Assembly: GCA_035462025.1 (NCBI GenBank)
Contig: DATHUR010000143.1
Coordinates: 1-25,140, forward strand
Length of the DNA stretch: 25,140 bases
Reading direction: 5' to 3'
Origin: Egicoccus sp035462025
GTDB taxonomy: Bacteria > Actinomycetota > Nitriliruptoria > Nitriliruptorales > Nitriliruptoraceae
Shown here: in pieces, positions 6,999 through 13,595 of the stretch
How the letters are laid out: every line of letters starts with the position of its first letter
Numbering within the stretch: position 1 is the stretch's first letter
Notes under the pieces: generated by a model
What the model was told of the DNA's origin: nothing
Database searches by the model: none
Seen by the model: the letters and a program-made list of their open reading frames with translations, nothing else
Program-made: the position numbers and the translations under genes

Positions 6999-7376
6999 AT
7001 GCGCAAGAGGATCTCCCTGGTCGCCCTGGCTGCCGCCAGTCTGGCCCTGGCGGGCTGCGGTGGTGGTGATGCCGGGTCCGGTGACGACACCGCGGCAGCG
7101 TCCGGTGGCGCGACGATCGAGGTCGAGGCCGGTGACCTGTACTTCGAGCCCGAACAGCTCAGCGCCAGCGCCGGTGAGGTGAGCGTCACGCTCGACAACG
7201 TGGGCGAGGCGGACCACGACTTCGTGATCGAGGAGATGGACGACCTCCTGGTCGCCCACGCCGCCGCCGGCGAGTCCGTGACGGAATCGGTCACGCTCGA
7301 GCCCGGGACCTACACCTACTACTGCAGCGTGCCGGGTCACCGCACCACCATGGAGGGCACGCTCGAAGTCAGCTGA
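6999..7376 (+). CDS. Cupredoxin-domain lipoprotein (blue copper protein)
   Basis: The 125-residue precursor has a lipoprotein signal peptide ending LALAGC (Cys20 lipidated), a low-complexity linker, and one plastocyanin/azurin-like domain. The type I copper ligands are clear: H73 (ADHDF), C109, H114 and M118 in YYCSVPGHRTTM. It should be an outer-face, membrane-tethered single-electron carrier. GAAAGG lies 8 bases before the ATG at 6999; a longer frame upstream overlaps the preceding gene. It is convergent with a second cupredoxin gene and lies just before a heme-copper enzyme operon whose subunit II has a CuA centre. An electron donor role to that enzyme, or to a copper nitrite reductase elsewhere, is a reasonable inference. 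Confidence 0.85.
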   Translation: MRKRISLVALAAASLALAGCGGGDAGSGDDTAAASGGATIEVEAGDLYFEPEQLSASAGEVSVTLDNVGEADHDFVIEEMDDLLVAHAAAGESVTESVTLEPGTYTYYCSVPGHRTTMEGTLEVS

Positions 7377-7379
7377 TCC

Positions 7380-7460
7380 AACGACCTGCGGGCGGGGCGG
7401 ACGGCAGCGGCCGGCCGCCCCGCCGTCCGTATGGGCCTCGACCGGCGCGTCGAGGTCGTT
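7380..7460. terminator. Strong nested hairpins between convergent cupredoxin genes
   Basis: The interval can fold in more than one way. GGCGGGGCGG (7391-7400) pairs with CCGCCCCGCC (7415-7424). Alternatively CGGACGGC (7398-7405) pairs with GCCGTCCG (7422-7429). AACGACCT at 7380 and AGGTCGTT at 7453 form an outer pair of arms. The symmetric structure between convergent stops (7376 and 7460) fits a bidirectional terminator without a U-tract. Confidence 0.6.
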
Positions 7461-7825
7461 CAGCCATCGACGACCCGTACCTCGAGTTCCATGCCTGCGG
7501 CCCGGTGGCCGGGGACCGAGCACCAGGCGACGGTCGGGTAGGCCAGCGGGTCCATGACGACGTCCACGGTCTGCCCGGGCTTGACCTCGCCGCTGTCCCA
7601 GCCGTTGTCGAGCACCAGGTCGTGGACGCTGCCGCCCGCGTTCTCGAACCGCAGGACCGTCGGCTCACCGGCCACGACCTCGAGCACGTCCGGCGTGAAG
7701 CGCATGTCGGTGGCGACCACCGTCGCGTCGGCCTCGCCGTCGGCGGTGACGGTCGCCAGCGGCGCGGCAACGCAGCCGGCCAGCGTCGCTGCCGCCCCGC
7801 CGAGCAGGAACAGACGGATCCACAT
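7460..7825 (-). CDS. Second cupredoxin-domain lipoprotein
   Basis: The 121-residue precursor has a lipoprotein signal ending TLAGC (Cys18) and one cupredoxin domain. Copper ligands are H68 (GSVHDL), C102, H107 and probably M112 in WCSVPGHRAAGM. The Cys-His spacing is four, as in the first cupredoxin, but the His-Met spacing is one longer (four against three), which may tune the site. It reads leftward from a promoter region shared with the heme A synthase gene. On the minus strand TTGATA (7877-7872), 17 bases, then AAGAAT (7854-7849) makes a good promoter, with the dyad at 7871-7885 overlapping its -35. It is likely another membrane-bound electron carrier or copper-binding protein for the adjacent oxidoreductase. 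Confidence 0.82.
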   Translation of the reverse strand: MWIRLFLLGGAAATLAGCVAAPLATVTADGEADATVVATDMRFTPDVLEVVAGEPTVLRFENAGGSVHDLVLDNGWDSGEVKPGQTVDVVMDPLAYPTVAWCSVPGHRAAGMELEVRVVDG

Positions 7826-7848
7826 CCGGATACCCCGAGGTTCGCGAA

Positions 7849-7877
7849 ATTCTTTGTGTCGAAGTAAACATTATCAA
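7849..7877 (-). promoter_or_regulatory. Predicted sigma-70-type promoter for the minus-strand cupredoxin gene
   Basis: The -35 box TTGATA (5 of 6 to consensus), a 17-base spacer and the -10 box AAGAAT (4 of 6) end 23 bases before the ATG at 7825. On the other strand, TAAACA (7865-7870), 18 bases, then TAGAGT (7889-7894) is a weaker candidate promoter for the heme A synthase operon. The two promoters would overlap. Confidence 0.45.
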
Positions 7878-7885
7878 ATTGCTAA
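7871..7885. promoter_or_regulatory. Dyad TTATCAAATTGCTAA in the divergent cupredoxin / ctaA promoter region
   Basis: Centred on 7878, six of seven positions pair. On the minus strand it reads TTAGCAATTTGATAA, closely matching the core at 6929-6943. It overlaps the -35 box of the cupredoxin promoter and lies inside the spacer of the weaker ctaA promoter. One bound regulator could therefore control both directions. Confidence 0.5.
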
Positions 7886-7939
7886 GTGTAGAGTCCCGGT
7901 TCGAGAGAGCGGATCGACGCCGGGAGGAGCTGGCGAACC

Positions 7940-8989
7940 ATGGATCGTCGACGTGCGAACGCGGGCGCCATGGCCGCGCCGACCGACCGGCTGCGAGGTG
8001 TCCGGCGGCTGGCCGCCGTGACCGCAGCCGGCACCCTCGTGCTGATCGCGATGGGAGGTGCCGTCCGAGCCACCGACTCCGGGCTCGCCTGTCCCGACTG
8101 GCCGGCCTGCTACGGCAAGTGGATCCCGCCCGCGGACGTCAACATGTGGTTCGAGCACAGCCACAGACTGTGGGCCGGCGTCATCGGCCTCGCCGTGGCC
8201 TGGCTCACCGCCTGGACCCTGTTGCGCTTCCGCGACCGTCCCGCCCTGTGGCGGCTGAGCCTGGCAGCGCTGGTCCTGGTGGTGGCCCAGGCCGCGCTCG
8301 GCGCCGCCGTGGTGCTGCTCCACCTGCGCGCGGGACTGGTCACCTCACACCTGGGCATGTCGCTGGTGGTGGTCGCCTGCCTGATCGTGCTCACGGCCCT
8401 GGCCCGCCCGGAGGGCGCGACCCCGTCGCCGACCGCGGGCGGGGAACGCGTCGGACGGTGGGCCGCGGGCGTGGCCGGCCTCGTCTTCCTGCAGGCGCTG
8501 CTCGGCGGCCAGGCAACCGGCCGCGGCGCCGCCTACGTCTACAACGCCGTGCCCTTCTGGCTGGCCGATCAGGCCTGGACCGGCAACGTCCGTGAGTGGC
8601 TCCACGTCACCCACCGGGCCGGTGGCTACCTCGTGGCCACGACGGTCGTCGCCTTCGCCGTCGCCGTCCACCGCCGGGCGCGCACCGACGCCACCGTGCC
8701 GGCTTGGGCGCCGAAGCTCGCCAAGCTCGGCGTCGCGCTGGTCCTCGCCCAGGTCGGCCTCGGCCTCGCCAACGTGCTCACCCGCGCTGGTGCCCTCAGC
8801 GCGACCGGACACCTCAGCGTGGCCAGCTGGCTGTGGGCGACGTTCGTCGTCATGGCCGTGCGAGGCCTGGCCGGTTCGGCGCACGGTGGCCGGGCGCGAC
8901 GTGCCGGGAGCGCGGACGCGGATGCTCGTCCCGGGTCCGACGACGGGCCCGGGAATCCGCGCTCCATTGCCGAGGAGGTCAACGCGTGA
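7940..8989 (+). CDS. ctaA: Heme A synthase (CtaA/COX15 family)
   Basis: The 349-residue, roughly eight-helix protein oxidises the methyl group of heme O to give heme A. Family motifs are MGGAVRATDSGLACPDWPACYG near residues 38-59, then WFEHSHRLWAGVIG, LHLRAGLVTSHLGMSL and HVTHRAGGYLV. Their histidines match the expected heme ligands of the two half-domains. The C-x5-C pair in the first extracellular loop resembles the redox cysteines of the Bacillus-type enzyme. A hydrophilic tail follows the last helix. The start at 7940 has a GGAGGAGC ribosome site. It opens an operon with the heme-copper subunits and ctaB, overlapping the next small gene by 4 bases. This indicates that the enzyme encoded downstream carries heme A. 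Confidence 0.88.
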   Translation: MDRRRANAGAMAAPTDRLRGVRRLAAVTAAGTLVLIAMGGAVRATDSGLACPDWPACYGKWIPPADVNMWFEHSHRLWAGVIGLAVAWLTAWTLLRFRDRPALWRLSLAALVLVVAQAALGAAVVLLHLRAGLVTSHLGMSLVVVACLIVLTALARPEGATPSPTAGGERVGRWAAGVAGLVFLQALLGGQATGRGAAYVYNAVPFWLADQAWTGNVREWLHVTHRAGGYLVATTVVAFAVAVHRRARTDATVPAWAPKLAKLGVALVLAQVGLGLANVLTRAGALSATGHLSVASWLWATFVVMAVRGLAGSAHGGRARRAGSADADARPGSDDGPGNPRSIAEEVNA

Positions 8990-9156
8990 CGGAGGAACCG
9001 AACGTGGACGACGAACTCGAGGCCATGCCCTGGCCGCAGAAGCTGCTCGACAACCTGTGGCTGCTCCTCGCGATCAGTGTGCTGGTGCCGGGCCTGATGT
9101 ACCTCGGTTGGGGCCTGTGGGAGCTCGCTGAGTTGCCCACCTGGGGCGGACGCTAG
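8986..9156 (+). CDS. Small one-helix membrane protein, probable accessory subunit of the heme-copper enzyme
   Basis: The 56-residue product has an acidic N-terminus (VTEEPNVDDELEAMPW), one helix (about residues 22-45, NLWLLLAISVLVPGLMYLGW) and a short tail. It starts at a GTG overlapping the ctaA stop and ends 9 bases before the subunit II gene. Its size, single helix and place beside subunit II recall subunit IIa of the ba3 oxidases, though I see no sequence signature proving that. It may be missed by automated annotation because a longer frame through the same region starts inside ctaA. Confidence 0.6.
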   Translation: MTEEPNVDDELEAMPWPQKLLDNLWLLLAISVLVPGLMYLGWGLWELAELPTWGGR

Positions 9157-9165
9157 GAGCCTGAC

Positions 9166-9741
9166 GTGACCGATCGACCCGAGCATCACACCCACGACGA
9201 GGACGGTCAGCAGCTCAGCACGCTGCTGCCCCCCCGGCGGCAGTGGTGGACCTGGATCGGCCCGGACGAGCGGCGGTGGGTCACCGTCGCGTTCGTGTGG
9301 TGTCTGATCCTGTTCACCGGCATGTACGTCTGGATCTCGATCGGGGACCAGCAGACCCCGATCGAGTCCTACCGCATCGAACGCGCCGACTTCCTCGCCG
9401 AGGTCGACGCGTTCGTCGCCGAGCACCAGGTCGACGAGGTCGACGGTGCCCCGATCGTCGCCCCGCCGCCGGGCAGCGACGTCTATCTGCACGCCAACCA
9501 GTTCGCGTGGCGGCCGGTGCTCCAACTCGAGCGGGGCGAGACCTACCGCCTGCTCGTGTCCTCGACCGACGTGCAGCACGGCCTGTCGCTGCAGCCGGTC
9601 AACCTCAACTTCCAGGTCCTGCCCGGCTACCTCTACGTGATCGAGATCACGCCCGACGAGGTCGGCGAGTTCCCGATCGTGTGCAACGAGTTCTGCGGGC
9701 TGGGCCACCACTTGATGACCGGGCTGATCGTCGTCGACTGA
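9166..9741 (+). CDS. Heme-copper oxidoreductase subunit II with CuA centre
   Basis: The 191-residue protein has one N-terminal helix (about residues 39-58) and an outward-facing cupredoxin-fold domain. One helix rather than two is typical of B-family (ba3-like) enzymes. The CuA ligands are complete: H138 (DVQHGLSL), C173, C177, H181 and M184 in CNEFCGLGHHLM. It therefore takes electrons from a soluble or tethered donor such as cytochrome c or the nearby cupredoxins, not directly from quinol. A TAGGAG ribosome site precedes the GTG at 9166. The histidine-rich N-terminus (HHTHDED) is unusual and might bind metal. It is 18 bases upstream of the subunit I gene. Confidence 0.88.
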   Translation: MTDRPEHHTHDEDGQQLSTLLPPRRQWWTWIGPDERRWVTVAFVWCLILFTGMYVWISIGDQQTPIESYRIERADFLAEVDAFVAEHQVDEVDGAPIVAPPPGSDVYLHANQFAWRPVLQLERGETYRLLVSSTDVQHGLSLQPVNLNFQVLPGYLYVIEITPDEVGEFPIVCNEFCGLGHHLMTGLIVVD

Positions 9742-9759
9742 GCACAGGAGCGAACCGCC

Positions 9760-11547
9760 GTGGCCTCGACCATCCAGGCACCCCCCGCCCCGAGCCGGAC
9801 CTGTCAGGTCACCGGATTCGAGGTCGATCGCAACGGGCAGCGACTCGCGCTCGCCTACATCAGTGCTGCCGTGTCCATGCTGGCGTTCGGCGGCACTCTC
9901 GCGATCCTGATCGCCCTCCAGCGGCAGGGCCTGCCGATCAGCGACGACTGGTGGTACCGCCTGCTCGCCAGCCACGGCGCCACCATGCTGCTGTTCTGGC
10001 TGCTGTTGTTCGAGGTCGCCGCGCTCTACTGGAGTTCGACGATGCTGCTCAACGCGCCGATGCGGGCGCCACGGGTGGCATGGGCGAACTTCGCCATGAT
10101 GCTGCTCGGCATCGGCATGGCCCAGTGGGCGATGCTCACCGGCCGGGCGACGGTGATGTTCACCGCCTACCCGCCGCTGACCGCGCATCCGGTGTACTAC
10201 GCCGGCGTGCTGCTGTTCGCGGTCGGCGTGCTGGTCGCCGTCGGGCTGTTCTTCACCAACCTCGTCCTGGCCAAACGCGAGGGCATCTACACCCGGTCGT
10301 TGCCGTTGGTCGTCTACGGCATGGCTGCGGCCGCGATCATCGCGGTCTACTCACTGGCGACCGGGGCGGTCGCCTACGGGCTGTTGTTCCTGCAGTCGAT
10401 CGGGGTGCTCGACAGCGTCGACCCGGCCACCTACCGCCTGTTCTTCTGGGGCATCGGGCACGGCGCACAGCAGGTCAACCTCGCGGCCATGGTCGCGGTC
10501 TGGTACGCCCTGATCGGGTTCACACTGGGCGGCCGGCCCGTCAACGAGGGCCTGAGCCGGTTCGCGTTCCTGCTCTACATCGCGTTCATCCACCTCGGGG
10601 CCGTCCACCACCTGCTCGTCGACCCGGGTCTCGGCACCAGCCACCGGATCATGAACACCAGCTACATGCTCTACCTCGCGGTGCTCGCGAGCCTGATCCA
10701 CGCCTTCTCGATCCCCGCGGCCATCGAGGTCGCACAGCGCGAACGCGGCCTCACGCGCGGGCTGTTCGGGTGGCTCAAGCGGGCACCCTGGCGTGAACCG
10801 GGGTTCTCGTCGCTGGTGCTCTCGGTGGTCTATTTCGGGTTCATCGCCGGCGTCACCGGCGTGCTGATGGGCACGATCCAACTCAACATGATGATTCACA
10901 ACACGCTGTTCGTCGTCGGCCATTTCCACTCCACGGTCGTGTCCGGCACGACCGTGGCGTTCATGGGGATCTCGTACTACCTGGTCCCGCTGCTCTCCCA
11001 GCGGCGGATCAGCAACGTCCGCATGGCACGTTGGCAGCCGTGGGTGTTCTCCTCCGGGGTGCTGCTGCTGACGCTGTCCATGCTGCTCGCCGGCCGGCTC
11101 GGGGTCCCGAGGCGGGTCGCCGACCTCGACTACGCCGACGCACCGATCGGCGTCGACATGTTCGGCGCAGCGCCGTATCCGGGGATCATGCTGCTCGTGT
11201 CGATCGGTGCGGTCTTCGCCGTCATCGGCGGGATCATGTTCGTCTGGGTCATGGGCATGACGTTGTTCAAGGGCGAGCGCACCGAACGGCCCGACACCGG
11301 GCTGCTCTACCAGTTCGGCACGCCCGAACGCGAGCGCGTCGCCGCCCGTGTCGAGGCCGGCGGCGGGGCCGTCGCGACGGCCACCACGAAGATCGAGCCC
11401 TCGGGGAGGTTGGACTTCCTCACCAGGCGCTGGAAGAACTTCGAGGCGCCCGGCACCTACGCCATCGTGCTGGTCTTCCTGGCCTGGTTCATCGGGTTCT
11501 ACGTGCTGTCCCACCTCGGGTTGGCGCGCCTGTGGCCGGTTGGCTGA
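9760..11547 (+). CDS. B-family-like heme-copper oxidoreductase subunit I lacking the active-site tyrosine; putative nitric oxide reductase
   Basis: The 595-residue, roughly 13-helix protein aligns by eye with ba3-type subunit I through most of its length, including GLFGWL..APW..P and GxLxVPRR. Low-spin heme ligands are H72 (ASHGATMLLFW) and H390. The high-spin heme ligand is H388 (VVGHFHST). CuB ligands are H234, H283 and H284. In oxygen reductases of the A and B families a tyrosine cross-linked to the first CuB histidine lies four residues after it (GHPxVY). Here the segment is GHGAQQVN, so that residue is Q238. The alternative tyrosine of cbb3 enzymes, about six residues before the His pair, is also absent (I277). 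Loss of this tyrosine is characteristic of nitric oxide reductases. With a CuA subunit and heme A genes beside it, it resembles the less-studied NOR-like families (such as those proposed as eNOR, sNOR, gNOR and nNOR). Automated annotation would probably call it cytochrome c oxidase. Confidence 0.8.
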   Translation: MASTIQAPPAPSRTCQVTGFEVDRNGQRLALAYISAAVSMLAFGGTLAILIALQRQGLPISDDWWYRLLASHGATMLLFWLLLFEVAALYWSSTMLLNAPMRAPRVAWANFAMMLLGIGMAQWAMLTGRATVMFTAYPPLTAHPVYYAGVLLFAVGVLVAVGLFFTNLVLAKREGIYTRSLPLVVYGMAAAAIIAVYSLATGAVAYGLLFLQSIGVLDSVDPATYRLFFWGIGHGAQQVNLAAMVAVWYALIGFTLGGRPVNEGLSRFAFLLYIAFIHLGAVHHLLVDPGLGTSHRIMNTSYMLYLAVLASLIHAFSIPAAIEVAQRERGLTRGLFGWLKRAPWREPGFSSLVLSVVYFGFIAGVTGVLMGTIQLNMMIHNTLFVVGHFHSTVVSGTTVAFMGISYYLVPLLSQRRISNVRMARWQPWVFSSGVLLLTLSMLLAGRLGVPRRVADLDYADAPIGVDMFGAAPYPGIMLLVSIGAVFAVIGGIMFVWVMGMTLFKGERTERPDTGLLYQFGTPERERVAARVEAGGGAVATATTKIEPSGRLDFLTRRWKNFEAPGTYAIVLVFLAWFIGFYVLSHLGLARLWPVG

Positions 11548-11550
11548 CCC

Positions 11551-12456
11551 ATGACCACCGACACCGCGATCCGCACCCTGCCTGCGACCCGGGCGGCGCA
11601 GCTGGTGGCCGACTACGTCAGCCTGACGAAGCCCCGCATCATCGAACTGCTGTTGGTGACCACCGTGCCGGCCATGCTGGTCGCCGCCGGTGGCTGGCCC
11701 GGGACCGGGCTTCTGGCCGCGACCCTGCTCGGCGGTGCCGCAGTGTCCGGATCGGCGCATGCCACCAACATGGTCATCGATCGCGACATCGACGCGGTGA
11801 TGTCGCGGACCTCGCACCGGCCCATGCCCGCCGGACGGATCTCCCCGCTCGGCGCCCTGGTGTTCGCCGCCTCGCTCCTCGTGGCGGGCACGGCCGTGCT
11901 GCTGGTGTTCGCCGGTTGGCTGGCTGCCGCGCTGACCATGGGCGCATGGCTGTGGTACGTCGGGATCTACACGCTGCTGCTCAAACGTCGCAGCGTGCAG
12001 AACATCGTCATCGGTGGGGCAGCGGGGGCCGCACCCCCGATGATCGGCTGGGCCGCGGTCACGGGTGAGCTCGCGGCGCCGGCCTGGATCCTGTTCGCGC
12101 TGGTCACCCTGTGGACGCCGACCCACTTCTGGGCGCTCGCCGTCGGGACCGGGCAGGACTACGCCCGGGCGAAGGTGCCGATGCTGCCGGTCGTCCGCGG
12201 TCCCGCGGTCGCCGCGCGGCACTGCGCGACCTACGCGGGCCTGACCGTCGCGACCGCGCTGCTGCTGCCGCTCGTCGGGGTCGGCGGCTGGCCGCTCGCG
12301 GTGGGCACCGTGCTGCTCGGCACCTGGTTCCTCCGACGCGCCTGGGCGTTGGTGCGCGATCCGTCGCCACCGCACGCGTGGCGACTCTTCCACGGTTCCA
12401 ACGCGTTCCTCGGGGCGTTCTCGCTGCTCGTCGCCGTCTCCGCGTTCCTCGGGTGA
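11551..12456 (+). CDS. ctaB: Protoheme IX farnesyltransferase (heme O synthase)
   Basis: The 301-residue UbiA-superfamily protein joins a farnesyl group to protoheme to make heme O, the substrate of the CtaA protein in the same operon. It has about nine helices. The prenyl-diphosphate binding motif is NMVIDRDIDAVMSRTSHRP (near residues 74-92). The second conserved loop is YTLLLKRRSVQNIVIGG, and WTPTHFWALA follows. Length and motif order are as usual. The ATG at 11551 is 3 bases after the subunit I stop, and the ctaB stop overlaps the GTG of the next gene (GTGA), so translation is coupled. Function is secure from the family. Its place confirms heme A or O in the adjacent heme-copper enzyme. 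Confidence 0.92.
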   Translation: MTTDTAIRTLPATRAAQLVADYVSLTKPRIIELLLVTTVPAMLVAAGGWPGTGLLAATLLGGAAVSGSAHATNMVIDRDIDAVMSRTSHRPMPAGRISPLGALVFAASLLVAGTAVLLVFAGWLAAALTMGAWLWYVGIYTLLLKRRSVQNIVIGGAAGAAPPMIGWAAVTGELAAPAWILFALVTLWTPTHFWALAVGTGQDYARAKVPMLPVVRGPAVAARHCATYAGLTVATALLLPLVGVGGWPLAVGTVLLGTWFLRRAWALVRDPSPPHAWRLFHGSNAFLGAFSLLVAVSAFLG

Positions 12457-13595
12457 CCGCCACCCTCGGCGGCGCAACGCGGCGGCTGCCGCTGCTCGCC
12501 GCCCTGGTGCTGTGCGCCGTGCTGGTACCGGCGGCGCCGGCCGCGGCCCACACCCGCACCCAGGAGACCACCAATCTCGACAGCCGCATCACGCGCGATC
12601 CCGACCTGCCGGGCATCGACTGGCGGGTCTACACCGGCGGCCTGCTCGTCGAGGTGGTGAACAACGGGGACGGAATCCTGGTGGTCGAGGGCTACGAGGG
12701 TGAGCCGTACCTGCGAATCGGTCCCGACGGCGTCGAGCACAACCGTCGTTCGCCGGCCACCTACCTCAACGACGAACGGATCGGGCGCCGCATCGGTGCC
12801 CGCTCCGACGTGGCGATGCCACCCGACGTCGATCCGACGGCGCCGCCCGAGTGGATCCGGATCAACGCTGAGCCGGTCGCCCGCTGGCACGACCATCGGA
12901 CCCACTGGATGTCGCCGCAGCCGCCCCCGTTCGTCGCGGCTGGTTCGCTGTCACGCACGCTGATGGCGGCGAACCTGGTGGGGGTGATCGGTCGGGCCGG
13001 TGACGCGGCCGGGGTGTTCCGGCAGTGGGACATCCCGGTGAGCCACGATGGAACGTCGGCGGTCCTGGCCGGGGAGATGGCCTGGGTCGATCCGCCGAGC
13101 GCGTGGCCCTGGCTGCTGGCCGCCACGCTACTGGTCCTGCCTGCCCTGGCCGGTCTGCGACGTCGCGACCCGACCGGGATCGTGCGACCGGCGGCTCGTG
13201 TCGTGTTGGCCGTCGCGGCCGTGAACGGCATCCACCTCGTCGACGACCTCGTGGCATGGCCGGAGCCGCTGCTGGACAACCTGTCCGGCCTGCTGCACAC
13301 CGGTCTGTTCCTCGGGGCCGGCATCGGTGCGGCGTTGTGGGCGCTGCGCAGCCCGTACGGCCGTGTGCTGGCGCTGTCGATCGCGTCGGGCGCGATGCTC
13401 TACCACCAGGGCCTGATCCGCCTGCCGATGCTGTACGCCTCGCAGTTCCCGACGGTGTGGCCGCCACAACTGGTGCGGCTGACTGTGGCAGCCGGCCTGG
13501 TGCAGGGGCTCGTGGTGGCGGTCGCGGTCGTCCGTGCCCGCCGGGTCGGCGCCCCGACGCCGTCGGATCAGGAGCGCATGCTGGCGGGCACGTAG
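12453..13595 (+). CDS. Secreted/membrane protein of unknown function in the heme-copper operon
   Basis: The 380-residue product has a signal peptide (about residues 10-32, ending PAAPAAAH), an outward domain of about 180 residues, and about five helices from residue 217 on. The outward domain contains GGLLVEVVNNGDGILVVEGYEGEPYLRI and the motif W-H-D-H-R-T-H-W-M at 145-153. Three histidines in six residues suggest copper or heme binding (inference). Histidines H261, H282 and H318 lie in or near helices. I do not recognise a named family. The start is the GTG at 12453 overlapping the ctaB stop; the longer frame upstream lies inside ctaB. Being the last gene of this operon, it may help copper loading or assembly. 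It overlaps the convergent radical SAM gene by 28 bases. Confidence 0.7.
   Translation: MTATLGGATRRLPLLAALVLCAVLVPAAPAAAHTRTQETTNLDSRITRDPDLPGIDWRVYTGGLLVEVVNNGDGILVVEGYEGEPYLRIGPDGVEHNRRSPATYLNDERIGRRIGARSDVAMPPDVDPTAPPEWIRINAEPVARWHDHRTHWMSPQPPPFVAAGSLSRTLMAANLVGVIGRAGDAAGVFRQWDIPVSHDGTSAVLAGEMAWVDPPSAWPWLLAATLLVLPALAGLRRRDPTGIVRPAARVVLAVAAVNGIHLVDDLVAWPEPLLDNLSGLLHTGLFLGAGIGAALWALRSPYGRVLALSIASGAMLYHQGLIRLPMLYASQFPTVWPPQLVRLTVAAGLVQGLVVAVAVVRARRVGAPTPSDQERMLAGT

Noticed and set aside
10351..12477. 708-codon minus-strand open frame opposite the heme-copper subunit I and ctaB genes
   Set aside because: It has the same GC-driven shadow composition, no recognisable domain and no ribosome site, and the opposite strand carries well-conserved family motifs.
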